Part shown: positions 22,106 through 33,560 of the stretch, piece by piece
Numbering within the stretch: the stretch's first letter is position 1
Layout of the letters: each line of letters starts with the position of its first letter
Assembly: GCA_963920525.1 (NCBI GenBank)
Contig: OY986438.1
Span: 175,658,093-175,722,092 of the forward strand
Source of the DNA: Dichetophora obliterata
Taxonomy: Eukaryota > Arthropoda > Insecta > Diptera > Sciomyzidae
Direction of reading: 5' to 3'
DNA: 64,000 nt
Made by a program: the position numbers and the translations under genes
The notes under the pieces: generated by a model
What the model saw: only the letters and a program-made list of their open reading frames with translations
Told to the model about the DNA's origin: nothing
Database searches by the model: none

Positions 22106-22240
22106 AAGACAATGCCCCAACTTTACCTAACTTACTTACTTACATACTTACTTACTTAATTGGTGCTACAACCGTATGACGCTTTTGGCCTCATCTAAGA
22201 ACGTGCGACAGTCATTTCTATCTCTCGCTTGCTGGCGCTA
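22106..22240 (-). mobile_element. RTE-like LINE 3' end with (AAGT)n tail
   Basis: On the minus strand, roughly 75 bp ending GGTTGTAGCACCAATT is followed by AAGT units (seen as ACTT on the plus strand at about 22121-22158). A unique 3' UTR ending in a short tandem repeat is the known layout of RTE-clade elements. Only the terminal stub is present. Confidence 0.5.
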
Positions 22241-22836
22241 CACAGTGGCTAGAAACAAGTAAAAAGCGGAACTAGGAACGAAAGTGGCAATCATACTAAC
22301 TAAATGATTATGTTGTTAGTAAATGGGAGCCACTTAACTCGAATTTGAGGTCAAAAAAGTTTTTAATTGCACTCTGTTTGAATTACAGGGTATTCAAAAT
22401 TTTTCTTTCTTACCTTAAAATGGAAAGTGTAACAGGATGGTAATCCTTAACCGCACTACATACAATAAATATTGTAATACAGTTTGAAAGGTTTAACAAA
22501 TTCGTTTTTAAAAATGCATTTACGAGCTATAAAAAATGATAAGTCCTCTCACAAAATACATCGGAACTTAAAATTTCGAAACAGAATGTAGCAAATTTTC
22601 ACTTCCGCAATTTTTGTTAATTTTATATGAAACCTTATTAATTGACCTTTCGGCTGGCATCCAGAAAAAATATGTTACAAAGAACACAGCGAGCACTATG
22701 AGGGATTTCCAAAAAAACTTAGACGCGGACTCAGATATAGACTGTGTTCATAAACTACAGCACAATTTATGTATTTTAAGAAAATGTGCTCTAGCATGTT
22801 GGATATTGAACCTCTAACTCTGATACTAACCCTGAT
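22241..22836. other. No gene recognised
   Basis: AT-rich sequence. A short open frame near 22614-22814 has no recognisable domain. Confidence 0.45.
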
Positions 22837-24041
22837 CAGGGATGGCCATGATTACAAATCACGATTACTGAATATGAGTACATGTATTCAGGAAAATCAC
22901 ATTAAAAACCAAATAAAAATACTTTCAATTAAGTAATCATGGTAAGTTATTACATGAGATTATAAAAAATAAAGTAATCATGCGAAGTGATTACATGATT
23001 TTTAAAAGAATCAAGCAATCGTAACAGGGAATTACACGATTTTTCAATAAATCAAGTAATCAGTAATCAGACCCAGCTTTCAGTGAGTACAGATTACTTC
23101 TCGTCAAACAAAATATTCAAAATTTGTATGTACTTTTGTTTTTTCAGTAATTGATTGCTATTTACTATAATGGTTTACCATAAAAACAATATTTTCTTCA
23201 GCAGCTATTAAAGTCATTTTATTGTTTGTTAGATTGGTTTTGTTAAAGAAAAGTAACAATAGTGCTCAGAAACCTTTTCTGTATTTTACTTGGCTTAGTT
23301 TTACAGTTAAACCACATATATAAAAACTGATATAAAAAAATATATTAGTTAAAGTAATCTGCAATCAACGATTGGTTACATTGGCGTCGGAAGCGGGGGG
23401 GCCAGGGGGGCAGTTGCCCCCCAATTTTTTAGCTAGATAAACAATTTAAAAGGAAAACTTCAAAAGTTATTCAAAATATCAGTTTTTTTTTACAACGATA
23501 ATGTTTTTGTATTATATATTTTCCTCTTCTTTCTCTCTTCTTCATAAGCATGCTTGCGGATAACCATTTTCTTTCTCTGTGTTTGCAAAAAAATATAACA
23601 AAATGTAGAGTTTCTACTGCAATCCCACCACTTTAGTTTAAAAGAACCCTTAAGTATGTAGCTTAATGCTTGTTAATTTTGCTACTCTGGTAAGAAAAAA
23701 TTTGACATGTTCTTAGGGGCTTTCCATATTGGACGACATGTTGTACGAAAAGTTAGATGGAAAACTAATGGGACTATTTGATTGAGCGTCCGAACGATCC
23801 AACATGTAAAGCAACATCATTAATTGCAAGCTCTCAAGCAGAACACATCCGGCTAATAGCTAAGCAACTTTTAGATGCCCTAACAATTGAGCAGTAATTT
23901 TACATAGTTGTACAATATTGTACAATCGGCAGAAAAAAACCAAAAATTTCGACTATCGTTTTAGCTTACGCATAGTACTACATGTTGTACAATCTGCCAT
24001 GTTGGTCCAATGTTTTGGACCATGCGAAAGCCCCTACTGTG

Positions 24042-24803
24042 AATTAGCTGATGAAAATCCACCTCGACGCTTTGAAGAAACATCAAATCCGGTTCCTTCA
24101 GTGCAGTTGCCATTATATGATCGGCTACGAAAAGATTATTTCGAAATTTTAGATCTTCCCTCAAATGAGATAACGGCTAGATTCGATCAAACAGGTTGAT
24201 ATTTTACTTTTTTTTTTATTTTTGCAAGTTTACACCAGCTTCACTTAACCGACTCACTTTGATTTAACATTCGGTGAGTCGGTTGAGTGAAGCTAGTGTA
24301 AACTGGCACTTTGTTAATCTTATTGTACATTTAAACAGATCTTGACACTCTGGAATCGTTGGAAAATATTGTAATCGAAGCCTTCAACGGAAAAGTGCCT
24401 TCTGAACAAAATCTAAAAACAAAAATAGATCTTTATGCAGATGACTTTTTTGCAGATGAAATTGCTGAAGAAATTTCCTGGCCAAACACCTTGAAATTGT
24501 AGTGGCATTGTATCCCAATTTGTAAAAAATTCGGATCCTGTTTCATAAAAACTATTAAATGAAGTTGAAAAACTTATTGCTTTGCTTTTGACTGTGCCTG
24601 CATCAGCAGCTTCATCTGAGCGTTCTTTTAGTGCACTAAGACGACTTGAAACGTATCTTCGAGCAACTATGACACAGAAACGACTCACTCATGCGGCACT
24701 TATACACATTCACAAAGATAAAACCGAAGAATTGAATTCGATGGAGGTGGTGAAAGAGTTTGTTTCTCGCAAGGACAGAAAGAAACATTTTGGAATAATT
24801 TAA
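24042..24803 (+). pseudogene. hAT transposase C-terminal half, one intron
   Basis: Exon 1 covers PLYDRLRKDYFEILDL up to DQT at 24194. A GT-AG intron at 24195-24338 then joins so that the codon GAT is formed across the junction and the frame continues DLDTLESLENIVIEAFNGKV. An in-frame stop near 24500 and a second one near 24545 break the gene. It continues in a shifted frame with LLTVPASAASSERSFSALRR, the signature of the hAT C-terminal dimerisation domain, to a stop at 24803. The N-terminal zinc finger and the first catalytic Asp region are not recognisable. The type with a SERSFSALRR motif is common in insect hAT families. Confidence 0.85.
24228..24303. repeat. 76-bp hairpin inside the hAT intron
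   Basis: GTTTACACCAGCTTCACTTA and its inverted match (GTTTACACTAGCTTCACTCA on the other strand) form a stem of about 30 bp with a short loop. It fills half of the 144-nt intron and may be a minimal MITE. Confidence 0.85.
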
Positions 24804-25553
24804 ATTGATATAATTTTTTGTACCTTATTGCATTTAAACCATGTAAAGATATACCTAGTCTTGCATTATAAAAGCAACCATTATTTCTTATATTTTCATA
24901 TTACCATATGAAAGATCCTTTAAAGAATGATCTCTAATATTAAAATTGGAAGAACTTTTAAAAATAATGAAATTTTAATATTTTTTATATATTTTTATAT
25001 TTTTTTTTTTTTATTTTAAACTAAAATAAAAAATTTGTTTATTCACATTCATGTTTCTTTGAGGAAATTTTTTGAACTTTTTTTTGCACCACCATTTGTA
25101 CTGCCCCACCATTTGTACTGCCCCCCCCCCCAGATGAAATTAGCTTCCGACGCGCTTGATTGGTTAAGCCTGATTACTGATAAATTTCTTAATCAGAATA
25201 ATTCATTAATTACTGGAAAATGATTGATTACTCAAATTACTTACTGATTACTTTTGCATGATTAGTGATTCTCAAAAAAATCACTGAATACTTAAAAGTT
25301 ATTAATGATTTTTTTTTTAAGTAATCAAGTAATAAATTTGTGTATGATTGATTGTAATCAGTAATTTTTTTATAATCATTACAAACACAAAAGAAATCAT
25401 TACTGGCCAATCCTAACTCTGATATAGATATTTTTTCTTAAGGTGGGTAGCAATTATATTTTGTGCTCTGAAGTTTATAATATGAAGGGATAATTTGTTT
25501 ACATTCTGATAAATAAGATGACATAAAATCTGATATGAAGTTTCTGTCAAATC

Positions 25554-25898
25554 TCAATACACAAAAAGTGAAAGAGCCTTATCATTGGGTATTTCCACCT
25601 GCTTAATACTGCAACCATATTCACAGAACCCCTTAACTTTTTGAATTGAGTCCAGATTACACTGAAGAAATTTTAATATAATTGACAAAGTTTTTTTTTG
25701 CTCACACTTAGCTTTTGATTGAAGAGAAAACCATAACTCGTTAAGTGAGTACTTCCATACATCTACAGTTCGTTTGCGTTTCTGTCTCTCAGTTAGATTT
25801 ACCCAATTCTTACGCGAAGACATAAGTGGTGGTGTAGTTGAGGATTGTGACTTATGTGGAAGTGATGAAGATGATGATATAAAAAAATTGGTATTCAA
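25554..25898 (-). pseudogene. Unassigned ORF, possibly transposase N-terminus
   Basis: A 114-residue frame with a Ser-rich start, then RKNWVNLTERQKRKRTVDVW. A Leu-X-Glu/Asp-Arg-X-X-Arg-Arg motif of this type opens some uncharacterised transposase-like proteins related to the fragments at 11701 and 12857. The rest shows no domain. Chance is possible, though the composition is less AT-biased than most spurious frames nearby. Confidence 0.25.
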
Positions 25899-25974
25899 AC
25901 ATTTATCGTTGACCCTAAGAAATGTTTTGAAGATGCGATTACTTTTATTCCACTTGCTTTTTAAAAAAATATAA

Positions 25975-26479
25975 CAAAAATAACTTAACTTTTTTCAAGA
26001 AATTAAATTTTTTTGCCACTAAATAAAGCAAATTTTTGAAAATTCTTCGTTATTAATGTTTGCAATAATTTTTTAATACTGCCCAATTCTAATTCAGCCT
26101 CCATCCATCCACCCTCCAACTAACTACCACCCATTTTCCGAATCAACACAATTCAGTCTAAAAAAAAAGCAAAAACAAAGAACGGTGTGTGATACTCATT
26201 TTACAAATCTTAAAGTTCAGGATTAAAAAATAAAATAATCAGAAGCGTATAGCATAAGCAAAAATTTGTTACTTTAAAAGCGCTTAATTATTATTTATTA
26301 TATATTATTTCTTTATATAAGCAAACCTGATAATCTGATACCTTCAGATCACTATTGAGTTGCATGTGCACTTCGTTTATTATAATAATATTGAAGCAAG
26401 AACTATGCAAAAAGGTGCATGCCAAACAATTTTTAAGACACGTGCTGAAGTTTATTTTTGTTGAATCATTGGACTTCGA
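25975..26479. other. No gene recognised
   Basis: AT-rich spacer with a short pyrimidine-rich block (CCATCCATCCACCCTCC near 26101-26120). Confidence 0.45.
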
Positions 26480-27603
26480 TCTGAATTTTCGCTAAATGGG
26501 CAATTTAAATCGTATTTGATGGAGCGATCTTATTAAATACGGTTCAGAGGCGTGTTGTCTTCTGAGTTTGTTGCAGAATCGGGTGTTCCTCAAGGAAGCC
26601 ACCTGGGTCCAATTCTTTTTATTTTGGCAATTAATGATGTTACCCACGTCATCAAACACTCTCATTTGCTTATTTATGCAGATGATATGAAAATATACAG
26701 AACAATTGATTCTAATGACAATTCAGACCTGCTCCATTCAGACTTGAACTCCTTTGAGGTTTGGTGTTCTAAAAATAACATGTTTTTAAATCCAGATAAA
26801 TGCCAAACTATGACCTTTTCGCGTAAAAGGAACAATTTTATTTTTGATTACAAAATTAAAGATACTGCTTTAAGTCGTGTAACTACCGTCAAAGACCTTG
26901 GTATATGCATGGATTCTAAATTGTCGTTTAACATGCATATTGATAGAATTTGTAAAAAAGCGTCTTCTATGCTTGGTTTTGTAAAACGGTGGGCCAAAGA
27001 GTTTGATAGCTTAATAACAACTACAACTCTGTATTATTCAATCGTGCGTCCTCACTTGGAGTACGCAAGTCAAGTATGGTCCCCACATTACAAAGTGCAT
27101 GTTGATCGTATAGAAATAATTCAAAAACGTTTTGTTCGGTTTGCTCTGAGAGGCTTGAGTGGAACTGACACATTTAATCTTCCTCCATATGAGGATCGTT
27201 TAAAATTATTAAAGATGCAATCTTTGAGTGAGAGAAGGAAATCTGCTGATATCGTATACTTACACCAACTTATAACTGGTGAATTCGATTCTCCAGAACT
27301 TCTTTCTCTTATAAATTTAACACTTACCGTAGAAGCAGTAGAAACTCTAACAACTTGATTTATTTACTATTTAGTAGAACAAATTATATGTTAACTGTTC
27401 CATTAAATCGCATGAGTACCTTTGTTAACAACTGTAGCTTTTTTGATGTTAACTTATCGAAAGGTCAACTCAAAAGTAGATTGAAAACTAATGTATGATT
27501 AGATCTATGTAAACGCATGGTTAGTTGTTATGTCTTGTGTTGTCCCTGAGCCCAACCCATATTATGGTGGGTAAATAACCAATTTACCTAAATAACCTAA
27601 TAT
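26480..27603 (+). pseudogene. jockey/CR1-like LINE ORF2 fragment with 3' tail
   Basis: 5' truncated inside the RT palm. From 26552 a 268-residue open frame has ESGVPQGSHLGPILFILAIN, LLIYADDMKIY, NPDKCQTMTFSRKRN, the thumb segment LEYASQVWSPHYKVHVDRIE and KMQSLSERRKS. After a frame change at about 27355 it continues through LNRMSTFVNNC to a stop near 27500. A short 3' UTR ends in AAATAACC-like repeats at 27570-27603. It is closer to the element at 17512-19745 than to the R1-clade copy. The catalytic YADD is present but the upstream Asp motif is lost. Confidence 0.88.
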
Positions 27604-27654
27604 TTAACTAAGCTTATTGTGGTAAAAATACTAGCAACTCTATGCCGCATAGTA

Positions 27655-28240
27655 CATTTGACAAAAAGTTTTGTTAAATTGAAGAAAACACATATATAAA
27701 TTTTACAAAAATGCTTTGTAATATTTCTAAATTTTTTGTCAATATAACAAAAATGCTTTGTTAAGGTTACAAAATTTTTTTGTTAAAATAACAAAAATAC
27801 ATTGTTATGGTTACAACATTACTTTTTAATGTAACAAAAATGCTTTGTTACGGTTACAAAACTTTTTTGTTAATGCAACAAAATTTTGCGTTGTAATAAC
27901 AAAAGTCTTTCGTTGCCCTAACAAAATTATTGTTTACCTAACAAAGTTTTTTTTAAAACCTATGTAATTAACATTCATAAATTAACAAAAAAATACGTTG
28001 AACTGAACTTTTTTGTAAAAATTTCAATATGTTAAGATTTTGTTAAAACAACAATACAAAATAAAAAAATTTGTTAGAAATACATAATTTTTTGTTATCA
28101 TTTCATGATGTTAAAATAACAAAATCAGCTTTGTTGTCATAACAAAAAACTAGGTTGGATCAAAAATAACAAAATTTTTTGTTATGCTAACCTACTTTTT
28201 TTGTTAATTTAACATAAATTTTTTTTTCGGTGTATAGACT
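27655..28240. repeat. TAACAAA/TTTGTTA palindromic tandem repeat field
   Basis: Units such as AACAAAAATGCTTTGTTA recur about every 40-45 bp (near 27708, 27748, 27790, 27836) and continue in degenerate form. Each is close to self-complementary. The field ends at TTTTTTTCGGTGTA, which may be a terminus of the parent element. Confidence 0.7.
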
Positions 28241-28689
28241 TTGCTTTTTTAAAAATATATTGAGTTTCCAAAATATATTTGCCATAACTCACGCGACATA
28301 ATCCACGCAACAAAATTTACTCAAATTTAAATTGGGTAATTAAGTAATTAGGTAGTGAAGTAATTCATGTATTGTATAATTACCAAACAAATTTAATAAA
28401 TTCTCCTTTTCTTGCCTCAACCATTTTTCTACTATCTTTAGCCAATACCTTCCATTTTACTAAAACAAAAAAATTTATGAAACATTTACTAAACATTTAC
28501 GCAAAAGGAAACTACATTTGTGAAACAGTGCATACGATTTGATCATCATGGTAAATGAATTTATATAGAAATTTCTTAAATTAATAAAATAAAATGTGTC
28601 TCCTAGATAATGTTAAAAAATAAATAGTTTTTAATAAGTTTTATTTTTTTTGGTCACGATAGACTTTTCCGTGGAAATGCCAATATAGC
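28241..28689. other. No gene recognised
   Basis: AT-rich DNA between the palindromic field and the hAT fragment. Confidence 0.45.
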
Positions 28690-29041
28690 TTCGAAGAAAT
28701 AATGAAATTGGTTGCATTATATGAAGATGACCTTAAAAATATTTCTTTAATGGAACTAGAATCAGAAATTATGCATGGTTTCAAAAGCGGAAACAAATTG
28801 AGGTTGACGTTCCATCAAATGTTGTTGATGCCCTCGCTTTATGTGATTCATGCTTTTTCCCAAATATTAAAATACTTCTGCAAAAATTTGCAAAACTTCC
28901 GGTTACAACTGCAACGCCAGAGAGATCATTTTCGACATTAAAAAGAATTAAAACTTATCTTAGATGCACTCAAGGCAATAATAGATTAAATAGATTAGCC
29001 CTTGCCAATATTCATAGGGAAGTTGGCCTTAATTTAAATTA
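28690..29041 (+). pseudogene. hAT transposase C-terminal fragment
   Basis: An initial segment LVALYEDDLKNISLMELESE is followed by a frameshift near 28780. The frame then reads CDSCFFPNIKILLQKFAKLP, TATPERSFSTLKRIKTYLR and LNRLALANIHREVGLNLN to a stop. ERSFSTLKR with the following LALANIH is the hAT dimerisation domain. It belongs to a different subfamily from the copy at 24042 (SERSFSALRR). No TIR or duplication could be assigned. Confidence 0.8.
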
Positions 29042-29432
29042 AATTATTCCAAATTTTTCACAATTAAAGCCAAGGTGCATGCAGACTGAAAACTAGTCCC
29101 AAGAGTAATTTTTTTTTAAATGCGGAAACGATCTCTCTCCTTGCACAAGACTGAATTTATTTAATATTGTATCAATTTGCATTCATTTGTTTTCATTTTG
29201 TGCTTTTAGTGTTAGAACTCATCTGTCCTTAAGACTATTTGCCAAAATAGAAAGTTTTAAGGAGTCAACTAACTATAATTTTTATAATATAAATCAAATT
29301 ATACCAACTATTTTTTTATTGTTATATTTTTATGAAAAATATAAGAAAAACCTCCACTTTCAAACTTATTAATAATAAATAATAAATTATTAATATTTGA
29401 TTTTATTAATAATGTTGTAAACATTATGCAAT
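29042..29432. other. No gene recognised
   Basis: AT-rich DNA; may include the decayed 3' side of the hAT fragment. Confidence 0.4.
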
Positions 29433-29440
29433 ATGTATAT

Positions 29441-29844
29441 TAGAGTGGAGCGATTAGTATGGAAGGAAAAAAGTGTTAATGGGAGCTTCGCGTTTCTGAT
29501 TCTTGGGATTGTACTGAGCAAAAAAGTCCACTAGACCATACGTCTCCGGTGAAAATCGAGCTTCCAGATTTTGACTTGCAGTTTTTTCTCAGACTTTTGT
29601 CACTTTTTTTTGGGATATTTTGGCCTACAACAGCCAAACCATTGAGATTTTTGTCTTAGTATTGGATCGAAAATCTCAATGGTTTGACAAAACGTGACAA
29701 AAGTCTGAGAAAAAACTGCAAGTCAAAATCTGGAAGTTCGATTTTCACCGTAGACGTATGGTCTAGTGGACTTTTTTGCTCGGTACAATCCCAAGAATCA
29801 GAAACGCGAAGCGCCCATTAAGATGTTCAAATCGCCCCACCCTA
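29441..29844. mobile_element. hAT-type foldback MITE, TSD ATGTATAT
   Basis: Ends TAGAGTGGAGCG and CGCCCCACCCTA with perfect 8-bp duplications ATGTATAT (29433-29440 and 29845-29852). Nearly the whole 404 bp is an inverted repeat: arms of about 190 bp starting around GCGTTTCTGATTCTTGGGAT mirror each other around a short centre near 29645. No coding content. The transcript would form one long hairpin. Confidence 0.92.
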
Positions 29845-31246
29845 ATGTATATAATTAAAATTAAACAGATGTGCCTTGAAGTATATGAATGTAATACTTA
29901 TTTATTTTTTTTATAATTAATTTTTTGTTACCTTTTCGTATTCTTGCTAAGATTTTTTCTTAAATAAAAAATTTTGTGAATATATTTAATTTATTTTATA
30001 TTTTTTTTTTATTTTGCTTTTTCTTTTGCCAACTCAGCCCCTCTTTGGCGAATCCTATATCCACCACTGGGAAAGAGCACACTGAGATCGTTTGGAAAAT
30101 GGTAGAAGAATACAGGTAGATGCACCAGATGAGAGCATGCTGCCGAAAATGTCAAAACGAAGCAAAACTTTTCATTTCTTTTCTTTTGTTTCCATTCGCC
30201 ACACAGCTGAAAAAAGTATGAAAAGAGAGCACAGTCAGCGCTGCAGCTACCTCTATCCTTATACCATGGTTTGGAATACATTCCTCCGATCATAATCTGC
30301 ATAGAAGCTCGTGATTTCATTTTAATAGAGCTTCGCCTCTGTTCTTAAATAGCTCAGCAGGTAAGCCATCGGCTCCCGCTAATATTTTTTTAAAATTCTA
30401 AGCCATGTTCGACCCATGTACGGCCGTGCGGCCCATGTTCTACCGCTGTTCGCCCGCTTCTACTTTAACTTAGGAACCACACCTTTCCCAACAACAAAAT
30501 GTCGTAATTTAAATAACTGGACATTCATAATTTCGAATATACTAAAGCAAAAATAACACCTTACTGGTTTTTCTTATTTTTTTTTTTTTTTTTTGAGACA
30601 ATTGTGTATGGTTTTTTGTTGTATTATTTAAACCCATTGCACTTTTTTTAATAAACACTTTTCAAAACAGAGGTGAAGAATTAAAATTTATAAAAAACAT
30701 TGGGTTCTCTCTCAAAACGAATAAAAGGAGTTTCATAACTTTTCGAAAAACTTATGAAACCCCTGTAAATACAACGTCGTATTTCTACAAACTCAAGACA
30801 ATTTGTTTATTGTTTTTACAGTTGAGAGTGTAAATGCATATTATACTTTACATTAGTTTTGCTACGCTAAATTATGAGACGCAATTCGTAGAAATTTTGT
30901 GTTTTTGTTTAAATCGAATGCAAAGTAATGCACAATTGCGCGAAAGTCACGTGGTATCCGCTGGATACATTTTGAGATATTATTACAATAACATACATTT
31001 CCAACTTTTCGCTTCTACTCTATGCAGTAGATTTGCACGATCACTGCGAACACTCTTTGTTTTTTGTGTTTTTTTTTTAACCACTAATTAAATTGGTCGT
31101 TCGGCTGGTTTTAGCTCATAGAGTTCATTGGGCACATGATGTTGTTGTTGTTATTATTTTTAATATTAAATTGCATTCGCAATCGATTGGAGAATAATCA
31201 AAACACAAAAGTGCGAAATGCTTTCCATCGACTGCAAATGCTGCTA

Positions 31247-31297
31247 GATGCCGATGCAGATGCCGATGCAGATGCCGATACCTATGCAGATGCTGTT
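31247..31297. repeat. GATGCM hexamer repeat
   Basis: Alternating GATGCC and GATGCA units with two variant units. Confidence 0.85.
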
Positions 31298-31497
31298 CCA
31301 TTGCTTTGTTGCTGGTGCAGTGTAAACAGATATCATCTACCAATGTTGCACACTGCGCTGCATGCAACAATGTTGCGCACACAAATTGACTTCGAAATAA
31401 CTTTAACAAAAATATTCAAATCATTAAATAAAATATTTTATTATAATGCAGACAAGTTTTGCATTTCAACCATAACAACATGCAGCACGATCGTTCA

Positions 31498-31545
31498 GAC
31501 GGACGGAGATAGAGAGCAGGACAGACAGACGGACAGACAAACAGT
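31498..31545. repeat. ACRG-rich simple repeat
   Basis: ACGG, ACAG and AGAC units on the plus strand, partially degenerate. Confidence 0.75.
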
Positions 31546-31898
31546 TTTGTTGGACGTGCAACTGTTTTGTCGATACAAAGTGTGGTCGGTCAGAGCTAGA
31601 CCACGTCTGTTAAACTTGTTTATTTTTACACTTTTTTTTTTTTTGTTTGTTTTGCTTTTATTTTTATTATATCCTTCAGTTTAAGCTTCAATTCAATGCA
31701 ATTCAATGGCCATTTAATAAAATATGCATTTCCATTTTCATATATTATGACTCAAAAATTAGTGCCAAGTTGTTGCTGCAGTAGCTGAAGCTACTTGCTT
31801 TCTCTGCCATACATTCGCACTTTTTATTTAAATGGCCTGTGCGTGGTTCTTGAAGTTGTCTGTCAATGCTGAATATTCGCCAGTATTTGCATTCCATA

Positions 31899-31930
31899 TG
31901 TCTGTCTGTCTATCTGTCTGTCTGTGTGTT
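31899..31930. repeat. (TCTG)n microsatellite
   Basis: TCTG units with one TCTA variant. Confidence 0.85.
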
Positions 31931-33477
31931 TGTCGGTATGAATGGCTGTCTGTCTATTTGTATGACCGTTCATCAGTTTTTGTTTATATTGACATAAGGA
32001 AGTATATTTCTTGAATATTCTGCAATGTTAAACAGCGACTCTTGGTGGTGGGGCTGCCATGCAGCTGAAGCACTAGCTGCTACATTCTTTGGTCTTTGAG
32101 GTCTTGAATATTCGCTTTTAACTGAAAGACTCAGCAATTAAATATTTCTTAAGGTATGTAATGAGCTTGTTAATGAAACTATTGCTGTAGCGTTTAGTTG
32201 AATTCGGATAGTTTTAATTGATTCACAAGCAACATCTAAGTAAGGAAATTTAACTTTCAAGTAAATTTTGGCCCGATTCATTCAGTATTTCATCGGATAC
32301 GAATTTATAAATATTCTTATTTTGATGATCAAGAGGTAGAGATTTATTCGGATGGCACAATTTGTTGCGTAGCGCCACCTCTACTCATCTCAAAAATTCG
32401 AAAAGCTTATTTTTACTTCAAGCACTATCTTACAACTGTCTTAACAGATAATCGAATTTTTGGCATTTTAGGCCCATCTTAACTACCCTAAAAAAGTCGC
32501 ATTACACACATAACTCTATTATTTCACCGTTTTAACTTGTGTGCATTAAGAAAAAATGTCTGCCGACCGTTTTCGAATTTTGTAATATTCAACTAAACTA
32601 CAACCGTCTTAGCAATTCAAAGAATGCTTATATAATCTAGCTTTTATACTCCATGAACGTTGAAACAGTGTAAAAACATATCTTCTATATTCCCGTAGGA
32701 AGTCAACATTGATACAAAACAAATAGATTATTTTACCCCTGCACTATGGTCCAAGAACCCAATTTTTGTAGCATAAATCAATCAAGGCACATAGATAGGC
32801 TAAACTTCGCACATTTACTTTTAGTACTGTATTAATCAAATATTTACTATTTACAAAGTGGGCGTGGCAATGAATCATTCACGTCTATATTGTAAAAACT
32901 CTGTAAAATGAGTTACATGCGAACTTCCAAACAAATATGGTAAGTCTGAGTGTCACATGAAAATAAAGATGAGTACCTAAAACTTGCATCATCCACCCAT
33001 GGACACGCCCACCTCCCATACTTTTCACAGAATATTAATCTTTATTTTTTTTATATGATAAATATTAATTTTTTTTATAAAGATTTATTAATAATAAACA
33101 AAAAATTTAAAAAAGCATAAACAAAATTAAAACAGATCTATATTCTTTTAATTAATAAGGACTTGAAGACTTGAATTTTTCTTTTTATAAAAAATCAAAG
33201 AACCAAGGCATGCGCCTTATACAAACAATGTTTGGTCTTTGACCTGAAAGGAATTATTAGAGGAAGAATTGATTGGAACCATAGGTGAATTATCGATTTG
33301 GCGGAACAAACGTGAAAGACAATTTAAATTGTTTATAACTGAGGCTAGTGTTATGCCTTAACCTCGGCAAGCATTTCTAGATCTCAGTTGTTTATGTCCT
33401 TTAATAACACATTTTCTACTAGTGGATTTTTTATTTCAATAATTCTTAAATATAGTAAAGAAGAAAGAAAGCGAAAA

Positions 33478-33560
33478 GAAGCCTCCCCGAACCCGGCTTT
33501 GAACCGGAGACCTCTGAGTTGATAGTCTAGCTCACTCTTCACTAGACTACAAAGGCCGAC
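33478..33560 (-). mobile_element. tRNA-derived SINE head
   Basis: On the minus strand GTCGGCCTTTGTAGTCTAGT begins a tRNA-like head with an A-box-like TAGTCTAGTGAAG and a B-box GGTTCAAAGCC inside a CCGG/CCGG stem-loop. The acceptor stem does not pair, so it is not a working tRNA gene. The SINE body to the left is not defined. Confidence 0.6.

Larger units (their letters stand above)
23379..25158 (+). mobile_element. hAT transposon with transposase gene, TSD ATTGGTTA
   Basis: Left end CATTGGCGTCGGAAGC; the right end reads CAAGCGCGTCGGAAGC on the other strand. Just inside both ends are long G or C runs. A perfect 8-bp duplication ATTGGTTA lies at 23371-23378 and 25159-25166. The 1,780-bp unit carries a decayed transposase on the plus strand and is inserted in the middle of the GTAATCA-rich MITE. 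Confidence 0.93.
22837..25415. mobile_element. hAT-type MITE rich in GTAATCA, split by another hAT
   Basis: The ends CAGGGATGGCCA and TGGCCAATCCTA are inverted repeats, and the flanks ACCCTGAT (22829-22836) and ACTCTGAT (25416-25423) differ at one base. The interior is dominated by TAATCA/TGATTA motifs in both orientations. Without the inserted element the unit is about 790 bp and non-coding. Confidence 0.65.
29853..33190. other. Long stretch without a supported gene
   Basis: Includes a T-run (30582-30594), a GATGCA/GATGCC hexamer repeat (31247-31297), ACAG/ACGG-type repeats (31498-31545) and TCTG/TCTA repeats (31899-31930). A 182-residue open frame at 31136-31684 is built from these repeats and runs of Phe and Leu, and I do not call it a gene. 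CATGGACACGCCCACCTCCC near 33000 resembles a motif common in fly repetitive DNA. Confidence 0.5.

Noticed and set aside
31136..31684. 182-residue open frame
   Set aside because: Its content is a GATGCM hexamer repeat, an ACRG repeat and a Phe/Leu-rich run; no domain and no start context.
33478..33560. Functional tRNA gene
   Set aside because: A and B boxes are present, but the acceptor stem does not pair and the anticodon arm is not regular; a SINE head explains it better.
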